Shown: positions 24,224 through 33,274, counted from the first letter of the stretch. The stretch: DNA of 64,000 nt from DATEOR01 sp963841425 (GCA_963841425.1 CAWJCL010000002.1:1262389-1326388); one strand, 5' to 3'. The notes: generated from the letters alone by a model not told the origin. A program made the numbers and translations.

Positions 24224-25480
24224 ATGAGCGTGAGCATGAACGGGCGCAGGCGGGTTGTCGTGACCGGAATCGGGGCGGTGACGCCGCTCGGAAACGACGC
24301 GGAGACGTTCTGGAAGAACCTCACGGCGGGAAAGAGCGGTGCGGCTCCGATCCAGCAATTCGATCCGTCCGGCTTCGCCGTCCACTTCGCATGCGAGCTG
24401 AAGGAGTTCGAGCCCACCAACTGGATCGAGCACCGCAAGGCGCGCAAGCTCGACCGCTTCGCGCAGATGATCGTCGCCGCTGCCCGCATGGCGGAGGCCG
24501 ACTCCGGTATCGAGATCGAGCCGGAGACCGAGCGCGTGGGCGTCTCCGTGGCGACCGGAATCGGCGGCCTCAAGGCCTTCCAGGACTGCTACGACCAGCT
24601 GCTCGCGCGTGGCCCCGACCGCGTCAATCCGTTCTCGATCCCCGCGATCATCCCCAACATGGGTGCCGCCTGGGTCTCGATGGAGCTCGGGACGCGCGGC
24701 CCGCTCTGGTCCGAGTGCACGGCCTGCGCGGCCTCCAACATGGCGATCGGCCAGGCCCTCGACGACATCCGGCTCGGGCGTGCCGACGTCATGCTCGCCG
24801 GCGGAACAGAGGCCGGAATCACGAAGGTCGGCATCGGCGGCTTCGGGGCCATGCGAGCGCTCTCGCGCCGAAACGACGAGCCGGAACGCGCGAGCCGGCC
24901 GTTCGACGCCGAGCGCGACGGGTTCGTCATGGGCGAGGCCGGCGGCATCATCGTCCTCGAGGAATTCGAGCACGCCAAGAAGCGGGACGCGAAGATCTAC
25001 GCGGAGCTCGGTGGCTACGGCATCTCCTCCGACGCGCAGCACATCACCGAGCCCGACCCGACCGGGCAGCATCCCGCGAGGGCGATGCGGATGGCGATGG
25101 ACGACGCCGGCGTGGACTCCGACGAGATCGACTACATCAACGCGCACGGGACGTCGACGCCGCTCGGGGACGCGAGCGAGACACGCGTGATCAAAGTCGC
25201 GCTTGGTGAAAAGAAGGCCCGGAAGACGCCGATCTCCTCGACGAAGGGCGCGACCGGCCACTGCCTCGGCGCCTCCGGCGCAATCGAGGCGATCACCTCG
25301 ATCCTCGCGGTGCAGCGCGACGTCGTCCCGCCGACGATCAACTACGAGCATCCCGACCCGGAGTGCGACCTCGACTACATCCCCAACGAGTCGCGCGAGT
25401 GGACGACCGACGTGGCGCTGTCGAACAACTTCGGGTTCGGGGGCCACAACGCCTGTCTGGTGATCAAAAAGTTTCGCTGA
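24224..25480 (+). CDS. fabF: 3-oxoacyl-ACP synthase II FabF
   Basis: Elongating ketosynthase. 418 residues with the Cys-His-His triad: Cys in SECTACAASNMAIG, His in INAHGTSTPLGD, His in GATGHCLGASG; the C-terminal NNFGFGGHNAC is standard. ATG at 24224 has GGAGAGG upstream, 7 bp after fabG. In most type II operons acpP sits between fabG and fabF; here the gap is 7 bp, so the carrier protein gene must be elsewhere. Confidence 0.96.
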   Translation: MSVSMNGRRRVVVTGIGAVTPLGNDAETFWKNLTAGKSGAAPIQQFDPSGFAVHFACELKEFEPTNWIEHRKARKLDRFAQMIVAAARMAEADSGIEIEPETERVGVSVATGIGGLKAFQDCYDQLLARGPDRVNPFSIPAIIPNMGAAWVSMELGTRGPLWSECTACAASNMAIGQALDDIRLGRADVMLAGGTEAGITKVGIGGFGAMRALSRRNDEPERASRPFDAERDGFVMGEAGGIIVLEEFEHAKKRDAKIYAELGGYGISSDAQHITEPDPTGQHPARAMRMAMDDAGVDSDEIDYINAHGTSTPLGDASETRVIKVALGEKKARKTPISSTKGATGHCLGASGAIEAITSILAVQRDVVPPTINYEHPDPECDLDYIPNESREWTTDVALSNNFGFGGHNACLVIKKFR

Positions 25481-25494
25481 CGCGCACTTTTTTG

Positions 25495-26160
25495 ATGACG
25501 AGGTGGGCGACATTTGACGTTTACGGCACTCTCATCGATTGGCGCGGCGGAATCGGATCAGAACTTGCGCGGATCTGGCCGGAGGCGGACGCCGAGCGGC
25601 TGCTCGAGCGCTACCACGAGCTCGAGCCGCAGGTTCAGGAAGGCCGCGCGATCCCGTACCGGGACGTGCTCGCAGAGACGCTTGCCCGGCTCGCCTCCGA
25701 GGAGGGGCTGACCGTTCCTGCCGCGGAGGAGGGAGCGCTCGGAGACTCCCTTCCCTCGTGGAAGCCGTTTCCTGAGGTTCCCGGTGCACTCGCCGACCTG
25801 CGGAGCCGCGGGTTCAAGCTCGTCCCGCTCTCGAACACCGACCCCGACTTCCTCGCCGCCTCGCTCGAGCGCATCGGCGTGCCGGTGGACGGCCAGGTGA
25901 CCGCGGCCGACGCGGGCTCCTACAAGCCCGCTCCCGGGCACTGGGAGCGCTTCTTCGAGCGCTACGGAGCCGAGCGCGAGAGGCACGTCCACGTGGCCGC
26001 GAGCCTTTTCCACGACATCGCCCCGGCGGAGGGGCTCGGCGTCCGCGCTCTTTGGGTCAACCGGCTCGGCGAGGCGAGCGACCTGCCGCGGGCCGCGGAG
26101 CTGAAGGACCTCTCCCGGCTTCCCGACCTGCTGGACGAGCTGGTCCCCGCTACCTTGTAG
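25495..26160 (+). CDS. HAD-superfamily hydrolase, haloacid-dehalogenase-like
   Basis: 221 residues. Motif I is ATFDVYGTLIDW (nucleophile Asp near residue 7), motif II VPLSNTD, motif III Lys in GSYKPAPGHW and motif IV ASLFHDIAPA. The DVYGTL form resembles type II 2-haloacid dehalogenases and related phosphatases; the substrate is unknown. A fabF-accD operon is an unexpected place for it. ATG at 25495 follows six T residues, giving the same decamer (TTTTTTGATG) as at gyrB. It forms an imperfect inverted repeat with the end of fabF (ATCAAAAAGT, 25463-25472). No Shine-Dalgarno is seen. Confidence 0.85.
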   Translation: MTRWATFDVYGTLIDWRGGIGSELARIWPEADAERLLERYHELEPQVQEGRAIPYRDVLAETLARLASEEGLTVPAAEEGALGDSLPSWKPFPEVPGALADLRSRGFKLVPLSNTDPDFLAASLERIGVPVDGQVTAADAGSYKPAPGHWERFFERYGAERERHVHVAASLFHDIAPAEGLGVRALWVNRLGEASDLPRAAELKDLSRLPDLLDELVPATL

Positions 26161-26162
26161 GC

Positions 26163-26945
26163 GTGTCGACCCTCCGGGCGCGCTGTCCCGACTGCCGGAC
26201 GCTGACCGCGGTGGCTCTCGAGGGCGGGGAGTACGAATGCCACTCGTGCGGGCGCACCTTTCGCGCCGGGCTCGTGCGCGTGCCGAAGGCCTGGGGCGAG
26301 GACGGCGAGTCCATGGTGGAGGCCGCGTTCCTCGAGCTGCCCTATCCCGAAGCCGGAGTCGTCGACGAGGACACGCTGACCGAGCAGACGCTTGCGATCG
26401 CCTGCTCGCTTCCCGAGCGGCCGCTCGTCGTCGGCGGCTGCTGCTGCGCCCATGTGGGCGCCGTGGAAGCGCTCGCCACGAGGGTCGGCCGGCTCGGCAT
26501 CGTCTGGTTCGACGCGCACGGCGACCTCAACACTCCTGAGTCGTCGCCGAGCGGGAACCTGTGGGGGATGCCGCTTCGCATGCTGATCGACTCGGACACG
26601 GTGGCCGCGGAGGACGTGGCCTTGGTCGGGGCCCGCAGCCTTGACCCTCCGGAGGAGAAATTCATCGCCGAGAGCGGCCTGCGCCTCGGCGAGGACCGTG
26701 TCGCGCAAGCGCTGGACGGCGTGGACGCCGTCTACGTCGCGTTCGACTGCGACGTGCTCGAGCCCGACTGCGGCGTTTCCATGTTCATGCCGGAGCCGGG
26801 TGGGATGACTCCCGCCGCCGCGGAGGCAGTGCTTTTGGACCTGGCCCGGCACAAGCCCATCGCCGGGCTCGGGTTCTCCGGCCTGGCCGCGGATCCCCAG
26901 AACGTCGCCGGGCTCGCGCGCTTCTGCGGTGCCGTGGGGCTTTGA
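26163..26945 (+). CDS. Arginase/ureohydrolase-family protein with N-terminal zinc ribbon
   Basis: 260 residues. The N-terminus has a four-Cys zinc ribbon (Cys 8, 11, 26 and 29: CPDC...CHSC). The rest is an arginase/agmatinase fold: FDAHGDLNTPESSPSGNLWGMP matches the DAHxDxNTxxxSxSGNxHG metal and substrate loop, and FDCDVLEP gives the last two Asp ligands. The first metal motif, normally GGDHS, reads VVGGCCCAHVG, keeping the His but replacing Asp with Cys. True arginases lack the ribbon. The substrate is unknown; guanidino compounds are a guess. GTG at 26163 starts 2 bp after the HAD stop. Confidence 0.85.
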   Translation: MSTLRARCPDCRTLTAVALEGGEYECHSCGRTFRAGLVRVPKAWGEDGESMVEAAFLELPYPEAGVVDEDTLTEQTLAIACSLPERPLVVGGCCCAHVGAVEALATRVGRLGIVWFDAHGDLNTPESSPSGNLWGMPLRMLIDSDTVAAEDVALVGARSLDPPEEKFIAESGLRLGEDRVAQALDGVDAVYVAFDCDVLEPDCGVSMFMPEPGGMTPAAAEAVLLDLARHKPIAGLGFSGLAADPQNVAGLARFCGAVGL

Positions 26946-26972
26946 ACCTCCTCCCCGTAAGATAGGCCGGTC

Positions 26973-27815
26973 ATGGCCAGCCGGATCGACGTCTCCATCG
27001 AGCACCGCGGGCCCGAGCCGGAGCCGCTCGGGAAGCACCCGAACACCTGCCCGGGTTGCCATTCCCACTACCGGGAGGAGGAGCTCGACGAGAGCCTCTG
27101 GGTCTGCCCGCAGTGCGGGCACCACTTCCCCATGCGCGCGCGCCGCAGGGTCGAACAGCTCGCCGACCGGGGCACGTTCGAGGAGCAGGACAAGAATCTG
27201 CGTTCTGCCGATCCGCTCGGCTTCTTCGATCTCCGTGCGTACACGGAGCGGATCGCTGAAGCAGAGATGGCCACGGGGCTCGGAGACGCGCTCATCGCCG
27301 GTGGGGCCAGCATCGAGCGCAGGCCCTGCGAGCTCGCGGTCATGGACTTCGCCTTCATGGGCGGCTCGATGGGCAGCGCAGTCGGCGAGAAGTTCGCCCG
27401 CGCGTGCGAGCGGGCCGCGGAGAGAGGCGCGCCGCTCGTCTGCGTGACCGCCTCGGGCGGTGCCCGCATGCAGGAGGGGATCCTCTCGCTCATGCAGCTG
27501 CCGAAAACCGTGGCGGCAGTCGACCTCCTCCACCAGAAACCGGCGGCGTTCATCTCGGTGATGACGCACCCGACCACAGCGGGCGTGCTCGCGAGCTTCG
27601 CGAGCCTCGGTGACGTGATCGTTGCCGAGCCCGGGGCGCTGCTCGCGTTCACCGGCCCGCGAGTCGTCCAGCAGACGACGCGGGAGAAGCTGCCCGAGGA
27701 CTTTGGGCTCGCCGAGTCGAACGCCCGCTTCGGCCACGTCGACGCGATCGTCCCGCGGCCGGAGCTCCGGCCCTACCTGGGCCGCGTGCTCGCCCTCTTC
27801 GAAGATGGCGGCTGA
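26973..27815 (+). CDS. accD: Acetyl-CoA carboxylase carboxyltransferase subunit beta
   Basis: 280-residue beta subunit that, with AccA, moves CO2 from carboxybiotin to acetyl-CoA. An N-terminal zinc finger (CPGCHSHY ... CPQCGHHF, about 27-50) is followed by the carboxyltransferase fold (MDFAFMGGSMGSAVGEKFARA, TASGGARMQEGILSLMQL, EPGALLAFTGPRVVQQT). A bacterial-type split enzyme, unlike the fused acyl-CoA carboxylase beta chains of many Actinobacteria. ATG 26973; TAAGAT lies 9 nt upstream. The end overlaps accA by 11 bp. Confidence 0.95.
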   Translation: MASRIDVSIEHRGPEPEPLGKHPNTCPGCHSHYREEELDESLWVCPQCGHHFPMRARRRVEQLADRGTFEEQDKNLRSADPLGFFDLRAYTERIAEAEMATGLGDALIAGGASIERRPCELAVMDFAFMGGSMGSAVGEKFARACERAAERGAPLVCVTASGGARMQEGILSLMQLPKTVAAVDLLHQKPAAFISVMTHPTTAGVLASFASLGDVIVAEPGALLAFTGPRVVQQTTREKLPEDFGLAESNARFGHVDAIVPRPELRPYLGRVLALFEDGG

Positions 27816-28758
27816 GAGCACCGAGGGAACGGTCGAGCAGCTGCGGCTGCGCGATCGGCTCGCCAGGCTCCGGGAGCTCCCGCTACTGCGCGGGGTCGGC
27901 GTCTCGGGGGAGTTGGCCCGGCTCCAGCATCAAATCGACCGGATCGAGGAAGAACCGAGTGCGGACGACGTCTGGCGTGCCGTCGAGCTCGCCCGCCATC
28001 AGGACCGGCCGTACACCCTCGACTACGTCGAGCGCATCTTCGACGACTTCATCGAGCTGCACGGTGACCGCTCGTTCGCGGACGACGCCGCGCTCGTGAC
28101 GGGCATCGGCCGCTTCAACGGCCAGACCGTTGCCCTGGTCGGGCACCAGAAGGGCCGCGACATCCGCGAGCGCACGCACCGAAACTTCGGTATGACCTAC
28201 CCCGAGGGCTACCGGAAGGCGATGCGCGTGATGGAGCTCGCAGACCGGCACCGGTTTCCCGTGCTCACCCTCGTCGACACCCCGGGGGCCTACCCGGGCG
28301 TGGTCGCGGAGCAGCACGGGCAGGGCGGCTGGATCGCGCGCTCCCAGCTCCTCATGCTCAGGCTCGGCGTCCCGACGGTGTCCTGCATCATCGGCGAGGG
28401 AGGCTCGGGCGGGGCCGTCGCGATCGCCGTCGCAGACCGCGTCCTCATGCAGGAGAACGCGATCTACTCGGTCATCTCGCCGGAAGGCTGCGCAGCGATC
28501 CTCTGGCGCGACGCGGGCGAGGCCAAGAAGGCCGCTGCGGCCTTCAAGCCGGACGCTGTCCACTGCCTCGAGCTGGGCGTCATCGACGGTGTGGTCCCGG
28601 AGCCTCCGGGCGGCGCGCACGAGAATCCCGAGGCCGCCGCCGCACTCCTCGGCGAGTCGCTCGGAATCGCGCTCGACGACGTCAAAAAGCGGGATTCCGG
28701 GGCGCGGAGGCGCGAGCGAAGCGAGAAATTCCGCCGGATGGGGATCTTCCTTGAGTGA
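27805..28758 (+). CDS. accA: Acetyl-CoA carboxylase carboxyltransferase subunit alpha
   Basis: 317 residues: an N-terminal helical segment (LARLQHQIDRIEEEPSADDVWRAVELARHQDRP), then the carboxyltransferase core with FIELHGDRSFADD, MTYPEGYRKAMRVMELADRH, VDTPGAYPG, GEGGSGGAVAIAVADRVLMQENAIYSVISPEGCAAILW. ATG at 27805 lies inside accD (11-bp overlap), so the two subunits are coupled. Last gene of the fatty-acid operon; a strong hairpin follows. Confidence 0.95.
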   Translation: MAAESTEGTVEQLRLRDRLARLRELPLLRGVGVSGELARLQHQIDRIEEEPSADDVWRAVELARHQDRPYTLDYVERIFDDFIELHGDRSFADDAALVTGIGRFNGQTVALVGHQKGRDIRERTHRNFGMTYPEGYRKAMRVMELADRHRFPVLTLVDTPGAYPGVVAEQHGQGGWIARSQLLMLRLGVPTVSCIIGEGGSGGAVAIAVADRVLMQENAIYSVISPEGCAAILWRDAGEAKKAAAAFKPDAVHCLELGVIDGVVPEPPGGAHENPEAAAALLGESLGIALDDVKKRDSGARRRERSEKFRRMGIFLE

Positions 28759-28831
28759 AGCGGGTTTCGCGCCCTGTTTCCCACAGCATCCACAGAGTTT
28801 TCCCCGCCCAAACAAGACCTTTACACAAGGC

Positions 28832-28859
28832 CTCAAGGCCGGCTCGCACCGGCCTTGAG
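28832..28859 (+). terminator. Hairpin ending the fab/acc operon
   Basis: CTCAAGGCCGG (28832-28842), 6-nt loop, CCGGCCTTGAG (28849-28859): an 11-bp perfect stem, 73 nt after accA. No T-tract follows, so it is either a stem-only terminator of the kind common in high-GC Actinobacteria or a 3' stabiliser. The 190-bp gap around it shows nothing else but the ligD start. Confidence 0.6.
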
Positions 28860-28948
28860 TGCCAACCCCCCCTGGTCGGCAGAGAAGTCGCTAAGGAGCC
28901 TCTCGCGACGAGGTTCTACCCGGGGTCTAGTCGGATAAACATTTGTCT

Positions 28949-31270
28949 ATGGCGAGCCTCCGCGACTACGAGCGAAAGCGCGACCGGAAGGAGACCCCGG
29001 AGCCCTTCGGGAGCCGGAAGAAGCGCCCGAAGAACCCGATCTTCGTCGTCCAGCGCCACGACGCGCGTCGGCTCCACTACGACTTCCGGCTCGAGCGCGA
29101 AGGCGTCCTTCTCTCCTGGGCGGTGCCGAAAGGCGTGCCGCTCGAGACCGGCCAGCGCAACCTCGCGGTCCACGTCGAGGACCATCCGCTCGACTACGCC
29201 GGCTTCGAGGGCGAGATTCCCAAGGGCCAGTACGGGGCGGGGACAGTCGAGATCTGGGATTCGGGCACGTACGAGCTCCTCGAGGAGAAGCGCGACGGCG
29301 GCCTGACCGTCCGTCTCGACGGCGAGCGGCTGCAAGGTGTGTGGACGCTCGTGCCGGCGCATCTCTCCGGCGAGGAGAAGAACTGGCTCATCATTCGAAA
29401 ACGCGAGGACGCGCCGCCGAAGGCACGCGGGAAAAGGACCGAGTACGCGCCCATGCTGGCCACGCTCACCGAGGACGTGCCAACCGGGAAGGGCTGGAGC
29501 TTCGAGGTCAAGTTCGACGGCTACCGGGCGCTCGCGTACCTGCACGGAAGCGAGGCGCATCTCGTCAGCCGGAACGGGAACGACCTGACCACACGCTTCG
29601 AGGACGTCTCGCGGGCGCTCTCGTCTGCGATCAAGACTCCGGACTGCGTCCTCGACGGCGAGGTCTGCGCGCTCGACGAGCAGGGCCGCTCGAGCTTCTC
29701 CGCGATGCAGCAGGGCAGCGGGCCGATCGTCTACTACGTCTTCGACGTTCTCGAGGTCGAGGGCGAGTCGCTCGTCGACCGCCCGCTCGAGAAGAGGCGC
29801 GAGGAGCTCGTCCGCCTCCTCGATCGCCGGAACCGAACGGTCCTTCTCTCGGAAGCCTTCGACGACGGCCCCGGACTGAAGAAGGCGGCGGCGGAGCAAG
29901 AGCTCGAGGGCATCGTCGCCAAGAAGGCCGGCTCACGCTACGAGGCGGGCCGCCGCTCGCGCAACTGGCTGAAGATCAAGGCACACGGCCGCCAGGAGTT
30001 CATCGTTGCCGGCTACACGCGAGGTAAGGGACGGCGCTCGGGGACGCTCGGCTCGCTCGTTCTCGCCGTCAGCCGTGGGAACGGCCTCGAATACGTCGGC
30101 AACGTCGGCACGGGCTTCACGGAGAAGGAGATCGAGAAGCTCCTCACGAAGCTCCGGCCGCTCGAGCAGGCGAGCTCACCGTTCGGCTTCGTCCCGAAGA
30201 TGCCGAAGGTGCGCCGCGACGACATCGTCTGGGTCGAGCCGAAGCTCGTCTGCGAGGTCGAGTTCGCGGAGTGGACGCACGACGGCCGGCTCCGCGCGCC
30301 TTCGTACAAAGGCCTCCGTGAGGACAAGGAGGCCGAGGAGGTGCGCCGGGAGCTGCCGATCGAGACGGAGATTCGGCGCGGCAAGCGCGCCCTCAAGCTC
30401 TCCAATCTCGACAAGGTCTTCTTCCCGGAGAGCGGCCTCACGAAGGGCGACCTGCTCGCCTACTACCGCGAAGTCGCGCCGACGCTCGTCCCGCATCTGA
30501 AGAGCCGGCCGTTCACGATGAAGCGCTATCCCGACGGGCGCGACGGCAAGTTCTTCTTCCAGAAGGACGCGCCGAAGCACATGCCCGAGTGGATCGACCG
30601 CAAGGCGTTCAGGGCGACGTCGAGGGAGTCGCGTCAGAAGCGGATGATCACCTACCCGCTCGTGAACGACGACCTCGCGCTGCTTTGGATGGTCAACATG
30701 GGCTGCATCGACATGAACGTCTGGTACTCGCGGGTCGACAAGCCCGAGCGGCCGGACTTCGTCCTCTTCGACCTCGACCCGTCGCCGGACGTCGGCTTTC
30801 CCGAGGTCGTACAGGTCGCGCTCCTCGTGAAAGACGTGCTCGACGCGCTCGGGCTCGAAGGCCTGCCCAAGACGAGTGGCTCCGACGGGATGCACGTGCT
30901 CGTCCCGATCCGGCGCCGCTACACGTTCGCCGACACCCGTGAGTTCGCGGAGATCGTGGCGAAGACCCTCGAGCGCACTCATCGGGGCCTTGTCACGACG
31001 GAGTGGTCGAGAGAGAAGCGGCGTGGCGTCCTCATCGACGCGAACCAGAACGGCGAGGGGAAGACGATCGCCTCCGTCTACTCCGTGCGGCCGCGCGAGG
31101 GAGCGCCCGTCTCGACACCGCTGCGCTGGGACGAGGTGAACGAGAAGCTCGATCCGCTCGACTTCACGCCCGACGCCGTGCTCGCGCGCATCGAGAAGCA
31201 GGGCGACCTCTTCGAGCCGGTCCTGCACGGGAAGCAGTCGATCGGGAAGGCGCTCGACAAGCTGCGCTAG
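28949..31270 (+). CDS. ligD: Multifunctional NHEJ DNA ligase LigD (phosphoesterase-ligase-polymerase)
   Basis: 773 residues. The order is 3'-phosphoesterase (about 1-165: FVVQRHDARRLHYDFRLE, EDHPLDYAGFEGEIPKGQYG), ATP-dependent ligase (about 170-480: catalytic Lys in FEVKFDGYRA, DGEVCALDE, LEGIVAKKAGSRY, RNWLKIK), then LigD polymerase/primase (about 490-773: FFPESGLTKGDLLAYY, FDLDPSPD with catalytic Asp, SGSDGMHVLVPI). It repairs double-strand breaks with Ku. No ku gene is seen nearby. The order differs from mycobacterial LigD (polymerase first). ATG 28949 is preferred to TTG 28943. The stop overlaps the GNAT stop (CTAG). Confidence 0.94.
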   Translation: MASLRDYERKRDRKETPEPFGSRKKRPKNPIFVVQRHDARRLHYDFRLEREGVLLSWAVPKGVPLETGQRNLAVHVEDHPLDYAGFEGEIPKGQYGAGTVEIWDSGTYELLEEKRDGGLTVRLDGERLQGVWTLVPAHLSGEEKNWLIIRKREDAPPKARGKRTEYAPMLATLTEDVPTGKGWSFEVKFDGYRALAYLHGSEAHLVSRNGNDLTTRFEDVSRALSSAIKTPDCVLDGEVCALDEQGRSSFSAMQQGSGPIVYYVFDVLEVEGESLVDRPLEKRREELVRLLDRRNRTVLLSEAFDDGPGLKKAAAEQELEGIVAKKAGSRYEAGRRSRNWLKIKAHGRQEFIVAGYTRGKGRRSGTLGSLVLAVSRGNGLEYVGNVGTGFTEKEIEKLLTKLRPLEQASSPFGFVPKMPKVRRDDIVWVEPKLVCEVEFAEWTHDGRLRAPSYKGLREDKEAEEVRRELPIETEIRRGKRALKLSNLDKVFFPESGLTKGDLLAYYREVAPTLVPHLKSRPFTMKRYPDGRDGKFFFQKDAPKHMPEWIDRKAFRATSRESRQKRMITYPLVNDDLALLWMVNMGCIDMNVWYSRVDKPERPDFVLFDLDPSPDVGFPEVVQVALLVKDVLDALGLEGLPKTSGSDGMHVLVPIRRRYTFADTREFAEIVAKTLERTHRGLVTTEWSREKRRGVLIDANQNGEGKTIASVYSVRPREGAPVSTPLRWDEVNEKLDPLDFTPDAVLARIEKQGDLFEPVLHGKQSIGKALDKLR

Positions 31271-32019
31271 CCGCGCTTGAGGAAGGCGAAGCGCGAGCCG
31301 ACCTCTTCGAAGCCGAGCCGCGAGTAGAGCATCTTCGGCCAATCGTCTCCGTCGGCGACCAAGAAGATGAACTCGTGCTCGCCCGCGATGGCTTCCTCGA
31401 CCGCACGCGTCACGAGCGCCTTGGCGTGGCCACGGCCCCGATATGCCGGGAGCGTGGCGACGTCTTCGACCTGCGCCGTGCTTCCGTCCGAATAGAGCTG
31501 CGCCGAGCTCACGACCTCGCCGTCCTCGACGATGCCGAAGATCCGCGAGTTAGCCGCCTTCATCTGGAGCATGTCGGCCGCGTTCATCTCCGAGACGGTC
31601 TTCTCGTCCACGTCCGGCTGCCACTCGCGGAGGATCGCTTCGCGCAGCCGTCGAAGCCGCCCGGGCTCGACCTCCTCCACACGGGCGGTGTCGGCCAGCT
31701 CGCCACCGCCGCGGTAGACCATGAAGAGGAAGTGGTCGGGCTTCCAGCCGAGCCGGCGGAAGCCGTCCTCGAGATCCGTGGTGCCCGGCGGAAGGATGAC
31801 GCGCCGGTGGCCGAGCTCGGCCTGGACGCAGTCGGCCTCTCCGGCGATCTCCTCGGCGGTCGCGTCGCCGGGCCGCTCGGCGCGCAGCACGTTCAGGAAC
31901 CAGATCGTCGAGCACGCGTCGTTGAAGAGCGCCGGGCCGAAGCGGGTCTCCACCACCCGCTCCACGCACCGGTCGCGGATGAGCTCTTCGAACGCGGCGG
32001 CCCGCTCGAGCTCACTCAT
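31267..32019 (-). CDS. GNAT-family N-acetyltransferase
   Basis: 250 residues. The C-terminal half is a GNAT fold: VVSSAQLYSDGSTAQVEDVATLPAYRGRGHAKALVTRAVEEA contains the acetyl-CoA site (RGRGHA), followed by a late strand with WPKMLYSRLGFEEVGSRFAF. The N-terminal half is a degenerate GNAT-like or unrelated domain. Substrate unknown. ATG at 32017-32019 overlaps the ndh stop by 8 bp; it is last in the helicase-ndh-GNAT run and converges on ligD. Confidence 0.87.
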   Translation of the reverse strand: MSELERAAAFEELIRDRCVERVVETRFGPALFNDACSTIWFLNVLRAERPGDATAEEIAGEADCVQAELGHRRVILPPGTTDLEDGFRRLGWKPDHFLFMVYRGGGELADTARVEEVEPGRLRRLREAILREWQPDVDEKTVSEMNAADMLQMKAANSRIFGIVEDGEVVSSAQLYSDGSTAQVEDVATLPAYRGRGHAKALVTRAVEEAIAGEHEFIFLVADGDDWPKMLYSRLGFEEVGSRFAFLKRG

Positions 32020-33274
32020 CGCCGCGCTTGCTTGCCTGGCCGAGCATCGAGAGCTCGGCGATGTCGCGGCGGAAGAAGAGGCTGACCGTCCAGTCGGTGA
32101 CCACGCGCAGCTTTCGCGTGGCGAGCGGGAGCTGGTAGAGGTGGTACGTCCTCGTGATGAACCAACCGATGAAGCCGCGGAAGCGGAGGCCGAGGACGTC
32201 GGCGATCCCCTTGTGCCGGCCCAGGGTCGCCACCTGGCCGAGCATCCGGTAGCGGTAGGGCTTCGGCTCGCCGCGGAGGTTCTTCGCCAGGCGGCGGGCC
32301 TGGCGGAGCGCGTGCTGGCACGTGGGAGGATCGAACCGGCCGGGCGTGGCCTCGTTGGGCACCCGGGCGCAGTCGCCGAGCGCCCACACGTTTTCGCGCT
32401 CCTCGACGCAGAGCGTCGGGCCGACCTTGACGCGCCCCTTCTCGTCCACCGGGAGCCCGAACGCGCTGACGACCGGGGTCGCGCGAACTCCCGCCGTCCA
32501 GACGAGCGTGTCCGTGTCGATGCGCTCGCCCTCCGAGAGCGTTGCGGCGTGCTCCTCCACGGAATCCAAAGTCGTCTCCACCCGGATGTCGACGCCCCGC
32601 TTCTCGAGCTGGCTCGCCGCGTAGTCGCCGAGCCGCGTGGGGATCTCGGGGAGAATCTTGGGCGCTGCGTCCACGAGCACCCAGCGCTGCTCGACTCCGC
32701 GGAGGCGCGGGTAGTAGCGGAGTGCGTCGCGGACGAGGTCGGCGAGCTCCGCGAGCGCCTCCACGCCTGCATAGCCCGCTCCCACGAAGACGAACGTGAG
32801 ATGGCGCCTGGCGACCTGCGGGTCGACGACCGCGTCCGCGGCCTCGAGCTGGCGGAGGACGTGATTCCGAAGCGCGATCGCGTCGGCGAGGTCCTTGAAG
32901 CCCAGCGCGTGCTCGGCCAGGCCTGGGATGGGGAGTGTGCGGGCCACGGCGCCGAGCGCGACGACGAGGTCCTTGTACTCGAGCTCGATGCCGCCCGCCT
33001 CGGTCTCGACGGTGACCTGCCTCGACCCTTCGTCAACCTGCGTGATCTCGCCGAGGACGAGGTCGGAGTGCGGGCACATCATCCGGAGCGGGACGACGAC
33101 GTGGCGCGGCTCGAGAGTGCCCGACGCGGCTTCCGGCAACGTCGGCGTGTAGAGCATGAAGTTCTCGCGGCTGACGATCGTGCAGCCGGCGCTGCCGAGC
33201 AGCCGGCCGACATAGCCTCCCGCGAACCCGCCGCCGAGGACGAGCGTCCCGCCTTTCGCATGGCGATGCTGCAC
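32012..33274 (-). CDS. ndh: Type II NADH:quinone dehydrogenase (NDH-2 family)
   Basis: 420-residue FAD-dependent, non-proton-pumping NADH dehydrogenase. FAD site LVLGGGFAGGYVGRLL at the N-terminus, NAD site FVFVGAGYAGVEALAEL near 170, and the second FAD contact VWALGDCARVPN near 310. The C-terminus (FRGFIGWFITRTYHLYQLPL) resembles the amphipathic membrane-binding helices of NDH-2. GTG at 33272-33274 follows the helicase stop directly. Other pyridine-nucleotide-disulphide oxidoreductases remain possible for the exact electron acceptor. Confidence 0.9.
   Translation of the reverse strand: MQHRHAKGGTLVLGGGFAGGYVGRLLGSAGCTIVSRENFMLYTPTLPEAASGTLEPRHVVVPLRMMCPHSDLVLGEITQVDEGSRQVTVETEAGGIELEYKDLVVALGAVARTLPIPGLAEHALGFKDLADAIALRNHVLRQLEAADAVVDPQVARRHLTFVFVGAGYAGVEALAELADLVRDALRYYPRLRGVEQRWVLVDAAPKILPEIPTRLGDYAASQLEKRGVDIRVETTLDSVEEHAATLSEGERIDTDTLVWTAGVRATPVVSAFGLPVDEKGRVKVGPTLCVEERENVWALGDCARVPNEATPGRFDPPTCQHALRQARRLAKNLRGEPKPYRYRMLGQVATLGRHKGIADVLGLRFRGFIGWFITRTYHLYQLPLATRKLRVVTDWTVSLFFRRDIAELSMLGQASKRGDE

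Noticed and set aside
28775..28800. TTTCCCACAGCATCCACAG as DnaA boxes after accA
   Set aside because: Only partial matches to the 9-mer, isolated, and 23 kb from the origin; chance similarity is likely.
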